Of a stretch of DNA of 32,688 bases, positions 29,947-32,688 are shown piece by piece. The position numbers and the translations under genes are program-made. The number at the start of each line of letters is the position of its first letter. The first letter of the stretch is position 1. Source of the stretch: Erythrobacter sp. (GTDB lineage: Bacteria > Pseudomonadota > Alphaproteobacteria > Sphingomonadales > Sphingomonadaceae); the NCBI GenBank assembly GCA_013001165.1, contig JABDNC010000165.1, forward strand, positions 1-32,688, written 5' to 3'. Below the pieces are notes generated by a model. That model saw only the letters and a list, made by a program, of their open reading frames with translations. It made no database searches and was not told the DNA's origin.

Positions 29947-31338
29947 ATGAAATACGTCTCGACACGCGGTGAGGCCCCGAGCCTCGATTTTGCTGGAGTC
30001 ACGCTGGCAGGGCTTGCCAGCGATGGCGGCCTTTACGTGCCCGAAAGCTGGCCACAGTTCTCTCCGCAAGAGATCGCGGCCATGCGCGGGCTTCCCTATG
30101 CCGAGTTGGCCGCACGCGTGATGGAGCCCTTCGTCGGCGATTGCCTGACGCCCGAGTGCCTGCGCGAGCTCACCGCCAAAGCCTATGGCCGCTTCGCTCA
30201 CAAGGCAGTCACCCCGCTGGTGCAGCTGGACGAACAGCACTGGGTGCTCGAACTGTTCCACGGCCCCACGCTCGCCTTCAAGGATGTGGCGCTGCAGATG
30301 CTCGGTCTCCTTTTCGAGGAATTTCTGAGTCGCGAAGAAGGCAGCCTGACCATTGTCGGTGCAACCAGCGGCGATACAGGTAGTGCTGCCATCGATGCGG
30401 TCGCGGGTCTCGAGAACGTCGAAATCTTCATGCTCCATCCCAAGGGGCGGGTGAGCGATGTCCAGCGCCGCCAGATGACCACGGTGCGCGCACCCAACGT
30501 CCACAATATCGCGATCGACGGCAGCTTCGACGATGCGCAGGCGATGGTGAAGCGCATCTTCGCCGATGCCGATGTCACGGCGAAATACCGCATCGGTGCG
30601 GTCAACTCGATCAACTGGGCGCGGCTGATGGCGCAGGTAGTCTACTACTTCGCCGCCGCACTCCAACTTGGCGGGCCCGAGCGCAAGCTTGCCTTCAGCG
30701 TTCCGACCGGCAACTTCGGTGACGTGTTCGCCGGCCACGTTGCGGCGCGAATGGGCTTGCCGATTGAAAAGCTCATCGTCGCGACCAATGTGAACGACAT
30801 TCTACACCGCGCTCTCGCTGAGGGCGATTATTCGACCGGCACCGTTACCCCCACTGCCGCGCCGAGCATGGATATCCAGGTCAGCTCCAATTTCGAGCGC
30901 TTGCTGTTCGATGTGGGCGGCCGCGACGGGGTGGCTCTTGCGCAGCAGATGCGCGATTTCGATGCGGCGAAGGCAATGCGCCTGACCAATTCGCAGCGCG
31001 AGGGCGCTTCGGCCATGTTCGCCAGTGCCCGCGCGGACGAGCACGATACGCTCCAGGCCATGCGCTGGGCGTGCGAGGAATGCGGCGAAATGCTCGACCC
31101 GCACACCGCGATCGGTCTCCACGCTGCGCGCAAGGCCGGTATCGATCCGACCACGCCTGTGGTGACACTGGCGACGGCGCATCCGGCGAAGTTCCCCGAT
31201 GCGGTGGAGCGTGCGACAGGACTTCGCCCCGGCCTGCCTTCCCGCGTAGGCGACCTCTTTGCGCGCGAGGAGAGCTACATCGAACTGCCCGGCACCTATG
31301 AGGCAGTGCGGAATCACATCATGGAGAGGGCGTCCTGA
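29947..31338 (+). CDS. thrC: Threonine synthase
   Basis: MKYVSTRGEAPSLDFAGVTLAGLASDGGLYVPESWP; LELFHGPTLAFKDVALQMLG; GATSGDTGSAAIDAV; FSVPTGNFGDVFAGHVAARMGLPI. Confidence 0.97.
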   Translation: MKYVSTRGEAPSLDFAGVTLAGLASDGGLYVPESWPQFSPQEIAAMRGLPYAELAARVMEPFVGDCLTPECLRELTAKAYGRFAHKAVTPLVQLDEQHWVLELFHGPTLAFKDVALQMLGLLFEEFLSREEGSLTIVGATSGDTGSAAIDAVAGLENVEIFMLHPKGRVSDVQRRQMTTVRAPNVHNIAIDGSFDDAQAMVKRIFADADVTAKYRIGAVNSINWARLMAQVVYYFAAALQLGGPERKLAFSVPTGNFGDVFAGHVAARMGLPIEKLIVATNVNDILHRALAEGDYSTGTVTPTAAPSMDIQVSSNFERLLFDVGGRDGVALAQQMRDFDAAKAMRLTNSQREGASAMFASARADEHDTLQAMRWACEECGEMLDPHTAIGLHAARKAGIDPTTPVVTLATAHPAKFPDAVERATGLRPGLPSRVGDLFAREESYIELPGTYEAVRNHIMERAS

Positions 31339-32225
31339 TGGCCGAGCTTGTCCGCAATCCGGTCTTGATGGTCGGCGAAGGCTGGGACGGCTACCGCCTG
31401 CTCGACAGCGGGCATGGCCGCAAATTCGAGGCCTATGGCGACTATCGCTTCGTGAGGCCCGAGCCGCAGGCCATGTGGACCCCGCGCATGGAAGAGTGGG
31501 ACGCCCATGCCGAATTCGTGCCCGGCAGCGACGAGGACGGCGGCGGCCGCTGGCAATACTTCCGTGAAGTCCCGCGCGATGGCTGGCAGCTGGGTTGGGG
31601 CGACGAGGTCCGCTTCACGGCGCAATGTACGCCTTTTCGCCACCTCGGTTTCTTCCCCGACATGGCGCCTGTCTGGACGTGGATGGGCGAGCAGCTTGAA
31701 GGGCGCACCGATGCCGAGACGATGAACCTGTTCGGCTATACCGGCGTCGGCACGCAGGCGCTGAGCAGATATGGCCGCGTGACCCATGTCGATGCGAGCA
31801 AGAAGTCGGTCGCACGGGCGCGCGAGAATGCTGCGCTGGCAGGGCTCGACGACCGACCTATTCGCTGGCTGGTCGAAGATGCGATGAAATACACCGCACG
31901 CGAGGTTCGTCGCGGACGTCGCTACGACGGCATCATCCTCGATCCGCCCAAGTTCGGCCGCGGGCCGGATGGAGAGGTGTGGCGGCTCGAACAGGGCCTG
32001 CCCGATCTGGTGTCGGATTGCCGACAGCTGCTCGACAAGGACAGCAGCTTCCTGTTCCTGACCGTCTATGCCGTTCGCATGAGCAGCCTGGCGCTCGGCG
32101 GGCTGTTGCAGGAGGTTTTCGAGGGCCTTCCGGGCAAGATCGAGCATGGCGATCTCGCCGTGCAGGAAGAGGGCGGGCGGATGCTGCCTACGGCGATCTT
32201 CGCGCGCTGGTCCAATCCGCGCTAG
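31338..32225 (+). CDS. Class I SAM-dependent rRNA methyltransferase (RlmI/RlmK-like)
   Basis: MNLFGYTGVGTQALSRYGRVTHVDASKKSVARARENAALAGL...YDGIILDPPKFGRGPDGEVWRLEQGLPDLVSDCRQLL. Confidence 0.9.
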   Translation: MAELVRNPVLMVGEGWDGYRLLDSGHGRKFEAYGDYRFVRPEPQAMWTPRMEEWDAHAEFVPGSDEDGGGRWQYFREVPRDGWQLGWGDEVRFTAQCTPFRHLGFFPDMAPVWTWMGEQLEGRTDAETMNLFGYTGVGTQALSRYGRVTHVDASKKSVARARENAALAGLDDRPIRWLVEDAMKYTAREVRRGRRYDGIILDPPKFGRGPDGEVWRLEQGLPDLVSDCRQLLDKDSSFLFLTVYAVRMSSLALGGLLQEVFEGLPGKIEHGDLAVQEEGGRMLPTAIFARWSNPR

Positions 32226-32234
32226 GGAACCTTC

Positions 32235-32606
32235 ATGACCGATTCGCTGATCCTCGAAGTCGCCGATTTCGAACATGATGTCCTGACCGGCATCTATTCC
32301 GAAGAAACAGGCAAGCCGCAGCCGCTGCGCTTCACCATCCAGGTGCGGATGAAGCCGCTGCGCCACTACGACGCCGACACGCCGCTCGAAGATTCGAAGA
32401 ATTATATGGACCTCAAATTCGCCGCGTCTCAGGCGCTTCCCGAAGGCGTCCATTTCAAGCTGATCGAGGCGGTCGCCGACCACGTTTGCGAAACGCTGTT
32501 CTTGCAGGACAAGCGCGTCGAGGCGGTTACAGTGAAGATCGTGAAGCTTGCCATTGCCGAGGCGGGCGAGAAAATCGGGATCACACTCCATCGCGAGCGT
32601 CGCTGA
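32235..32606 (+). CDS. folB: Dihydroneopterin aldolase family protein
   Basis: DSLILEVADFEHDVLTGIYSEETGKPQPLRFTIQVRMKPLRHYDADTPLEDSKNYMDLKFAASQAL...HFKLIEAVADHVCETLFLQDKRVEAVTVKIVK. Confidence 0.82.
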   Translation: MTDSLILEVADFEHDVLTGIYSEETGKPQPLRFTIQVRMKPLRHYDADTPLEDSKNYMDLKFAASQALPEGVHFKLIEAVADHVCETLFLQDKRVEAVTVKIVKLAIAEAGEKIGITLHRERR

Positions 32607-32688
32607 TGAAACGTATCGAGGTCGAGGGACTGCCGGAGGAACCCCTCGCTGCGGCGGGGCTGTTCCACCAGAACTGGCTCGACCCGAT
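32606..32688 (+). CDS. Hypothetical protein, partial (5' end only)
   Basis: Hand translation: MKRIEVEGLPEEPLAAAGLFHQNWLDP...; ATG overlaps the folB TGA and the frame is open to the window edge. Confidence 0.5.
   Translation, partial: MKRIEVEGLPEEPLAAAGLFHQNWLDP

Noticed and set aside
29185-30738. 517-aa minus-strand ORF
   Set aside because: Antisense of SURF1 and thrC; shadow ORF
31314-32591. 425-aa minus-strand ORF
   Set aside because: Antisense of the methyltransferase and folB-like genes

Overview
GC-rich alphaproteobacterial chromosomal segment, probably Sphingomonadales/Erythrobacteraceae judging from gene content and order (inference). Most of the window is housekeeping: thiL(partial)-nusB-hisD-hisG; pirin, BolA, J-domain and CobS genes; a PBP1A-type transpeptidase; two PaaI thioesterases; ruvX; an AI-2E family transporter; lepB-acpS-(membrane protein)-pdxJ; a beta-lactamase-fold lipoprotein; pyrE; an aa3 oxidase cluster (ctaC-ctaD-[epoxide hydrolase-like]-ctaB-small TM protein-ctaG-ctaE-SURF1); thrC; an rRNA methyltransferase-like gene; and a folB-like gene. 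No tRNA, rRNA, CRISPR array, IS element or phage gene was recognised. The most unusual locus is at 13678-15716. It holds a 53-aa acidic, Cys-free peptide behind a perfect AGGAGG Shine-Dalgarno, followed by two tightly coupled uncharacterised genes. By eye, their products look like diverged copies of one architecture: a cupin-like beta region followed by a HEAT-like helical C-terminus. The second gene carries an apparent -1 frameshift near 15470. This is the best candidate for an undescribed system, possibly peptide modification, sensing or an adaptor. Function is inference only.
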